Below, piece by piece: positions 62,239-64,000 of a stretch of 64,000 nucleotides of DNA (position 1 is its first letter; every line of letters begins with the position of its first letter). The DNA lies in contig JACKCG010000001.1 in the NCBI GenBank assembly GCA_020634135.1, positions 744,001 through 808,000 on the forward strand. Direction: 5' to 3'. The stretch is from Anaerolineaceae bacterium (lineage in GTDB: Bacteria > Chloroflexota > Anaerolineae > Aggregatilineales > Phototrophicaceae). Position numbers and translations under genes: made by a program. The notes beneath the pieces were generated by a model. It searched no databases. It saw nothing but the letters and a program-made list of their open reading frames with translations, and had not been told where the DNA came from.

Positions 62239-63909
62239 ATGCGATCTGTACTGCGTGTAATGCCCCTCTTTGTGCTGTTGCTGGCACTGAGCGTGGCGCT
62301 TGTCCCCGCTGCGGCGCAGGACATGATGTCCTATTCAACCGACTGCGCGGCTGAAGGGTACACCGGCACGTTCCAGTCTGTCGAAGCTGTGGATGCCATG
62401 ACGGTCAAGTTCACTCTGTGTTCGCCCGACCCGGCGTTTCCGGCTAAAGTTGCCTTCTCAGCCTTCTCGATCCAGCCATCGGAGTACCTGGAAGCAACCG
62501 GCGGTGGTGGCGATCTCATCACCAGTCCGATTGGTACTGGCCCATACAAATTGGAACGGTGGGATCAAGGTAACGAAATGGTCCTGACCCGTAACGAAGA
62601 TTACTGGGGCACCCCGGCGATTGAGCCGACGGTGATCTTCCGCTGGAACGCTGAAGCCACAGCGCGCCTGCTTGAACTCCAATCCGGCAATATTGACGGG
62701 ATGGACAACCCGGCACAAGGTGACTTCGCTGTGATTGAAGCCGACCCGAACCTGGCGCTCTACCTCCGTAGCGGTACGAACGTTTTCTATCTGGGCATGA
62801 ATAACCGTATCGCCCCGTTTGACAGCCTTGAAGTCCGCCAGGCTCTTGCCTATGCGATTGACCGCGAACGCATTGTGGCAAACTTCTACCCGCCCGGCTC
62901 CTCCGCAGCCACTCAGTTTATGCCCCCCAGCATCTTTGGGTTCACTGGGGAAGTCAAGCCGTTGGACGATGGCATGACCGTTGATGAAAAGCTGGCGAAG
63001 GCCGCCGAACTGCTGGACGCCGCTGGTTATCCGGTTGGTGATGATGGCACTCGTTTCACTGTCACGATTAATTACCGTGACGTGGTGCGTGGCTACCTGC
63101 CCAGCCCCGGTGTTGTGGCCCAGGATATCCAGGCACAACTCGCTCAACTCGGTATCGTGGTGAACATCGAAGTGATGGAATCCGGTGCATTCCTGGATGC
63201 TTCCGACGCCGGTCAGCTGGCTTTCTACATGCTGGGCTGGGGCGCGGACTATCCGGATGCCACTAACTTCCTGGACTTCCACTTTGGTGAAGGTTCAAGC
63301 GATCAGTTCGGCGACAAATTCCCCGAAATCACTGAGCCGCTGAAGCAAGCCGCATCATTGGCGGATACCGGCGAACGGTATCAGATTTACATCCAGGCGA
63401 ATGAAGCTATTCGTGACCTGGTGCCAATGATCGCCATTGCACATGGCGGTAACGGCGCGGCCTTCCAGGCTCGCATCGCCGGCGCTTATGCTTCGGATAT
63501 TGGCGCGGAACAATTCGCTCTTATGGAAGACCCGAACGACGACAACCTCGTCTGGATGCAGAACGCGGAACCGATTGGCCTGTACTGCGCTGACGAGACC
63601 GATGGTGAAACACTGCGTGCCTGTGAGCAGATCAATGAATCGCTCCTGGCATACGAAGTCGGCACAGGCCGTCCGATTGGGCGCTTAGCCTCCGACTGGA
63701 GTGCCAGCGATGATCTGACCGAATGGACATTCACCCTCCGCGAAGGCGTGAAGTTCCATGACGGTTCCGACCTGGATGCGAACGACGTGGTGCTTTCGTA
63801 TGTCGTTCAGTGGGATGCCGCGCATCCGCTGCATGTTGGTCGCGATGGCAACTTCACTTACTTCTCCGGTCTGTTTGGCGGCTTCATGAATCCGCCGGCT
63901 TCCGAGTAA
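62239..63909 (+). CDS. Family 5-type extracellular solute-binding protein with permuted block order
   Basis: A secreted solute-binding protein for an oligopeptide-type ABC transporter. The signal peptide ends near LVPAAAQ. The order of conserved blocks is rotated. The mature protein starts with what is normally the middle (AVDAMTVKFTLCSPDPAFPA, SPIGTGPYKLERWDQG, VRQALAYAIDRERIVANF) and runs to the normal C-terminal region (about residue 435). It then continues with the normal N-terminal lobe (QINESLLAYEVGTGRPIGRL, WTFTLREGVKFHDGSDLDAN, DVVLSYV) and stops after YFSGLFGGF. In E. coli DppA the segment after the matching YFEGM is the EVKKVDDNTV region, which is where this protein begins. No permease genes follow within the window. 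AAGGAG precedes ATG 62239. Confidence 0.85.
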   Translation: MRSVLRVMPLFVLLLALSVALVPAAAQDMMSYSTDCAAEGYTGTFQSVEAVDAMTVKFTLCSPDPAFPAKVAFSAFSIQPSEYLEATGGGGDLITSPIGTGPYKLERWDQGNEMVLTRNEDYWGTPAIEPTVIFRWNAEATARLLELQSGNIDGMDNPAQGDFAVIEADPNLALYLRSGTNVFYLGMNNRIAPFDSLEVRQALAYAIDRERIVANFYPPGSSAATQFMPPSIFGFTGEVKPLDDGMTVDEKLAKAAELLDAAGYPVGDDGTRFTVTINYRDVVRGYLPSPGVVAQDIQAQLAQLGIVVNIEVMESGAFLDASDAGQLAFYMLGWGADYPDATNFLDFHFGEGSSDQFGDKFPEITEPLKQAASLADTGERYQIYIQANEAIRDLVPMIAIAHGGNGAAFQARIAGAYASDIGAEQFALMEDPNDDNLVWMQNAEPIGLYCADETDGETLRACEQINESLLAYEVGTGRPIGRLASDWSASDDLTEWTFTLREGVKFHDGSDLDANDVVLSYVVQWDAAHPLHVGRDGNFTYFSGLFGGFMNPPASE

Positions 63910-63923
63910 GTCTGATTGACGAT

Positions 63924-63966
63924 ACGGCACCGCCGCACCAGCACAATCGGCGCGGTGCCGTGTTTT
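63924..63966 (+). terminator. Terminator after the binding-protein gene
   Basis: ACGGCACCGC (63924-63933) pairs perfectly with GCGGTGCCGT (63952-63961), followed by GTTTT. The gene is therefore a single unit, ended here. Confidence 0.88.
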
Positions 63967-64000
63967 ATCCATTCCAGAAAGACAGTGGCGGGGTAATTAA

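Overview
The window looks like a chromosomal segment of a member of the Chloroflexota, most likely Anaerolineae-like. The evidence is indirect. Several envelope proteins carry long Thr/Pro/Ala linkers, and there are LCP-family, sortase, LysM and lipoprotein genes fitting a one-membrane envelope. There is a SUF-only iron-sulfur system and a polyphosphate glucokinase. GC content is moderate. No rRNA, mobile element, CRISPR array or phage gene was seen.

Layout. 1-9 kb: envelope and accessory genes (FHA-like/LysM membrane protein, LCP protein with Thr-rich stalk, lipoprotein, SH3/TIM-barrel/M23 protein) and selD, whose true start lies upstream of an in-frame TGA at codon 17 that should be read as selenocysteine. 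8.9-15.3 kb: a MIP18/SufT-like gene divergent from sufC-sufB-sufD-sufS-sufU and a Rieske protein. 15.4-18.6 kb: tRNA-Pro, then argG-argH behind an Arg-rich leader peptide and an attenuator. 18.6-31 kb: a branched-chain amino acid operon (ilvE, ilvB, ilvN, ilvC, a GNAT gene, leuA, leuC, leuD, cimA, leuB) behind an Ile/Leu/Val leader peptide and an attenuator; cimA supplies 2-oxobutyrate from pyruvate. 31-32.6 kb: a methionine-type PLP enzyme on the minus strand under a SAM-I riboswitch. 32.8-35.5 kb: a two-gene unit, an FHA protein overlapping a Clp-N/kinase-like fusion. 35.6-41.4 kb: GDPD, methyltransferase, tRNA-His, NAD(P)HX repair enzyme, three small membrane proteins, an SRPBCC protein. 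41.4-44.8 kb: polyprenyl synthase, and divergent thrB and thrC. 44.9-52.3 kb: a GH63-like glucosidase, polyphosphate glucokinase, rpiA, gnd, zwf and pgl, a complete route from glucoside to ribose-5-phosphate. 52.3-60.7 kb (minus strand): sortase, then glpK-membrane protein-pfkB-glpD, an mhqO/mhqD-like pair, a lysoplasmalogenase and a VOC protein. 60.9-64 kb: rocD and an oligopeptide-type binding protein whose sequence blocks are in circularly permuted order.

The most notable signals are regulatory and structural: two ribosome-mediated attenuators of parallel design (arg and ilv, each with a leader peptide rich in the regulated amino acids, an antiterminator with one bulged base and a terminator), the selenocysteine SelD with a candidate bacterial SECIS, the FHA + Clp-N/kinase pair, and the permuted binding protein. 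All functional names rest on reading motifs by eye; no database search was run.
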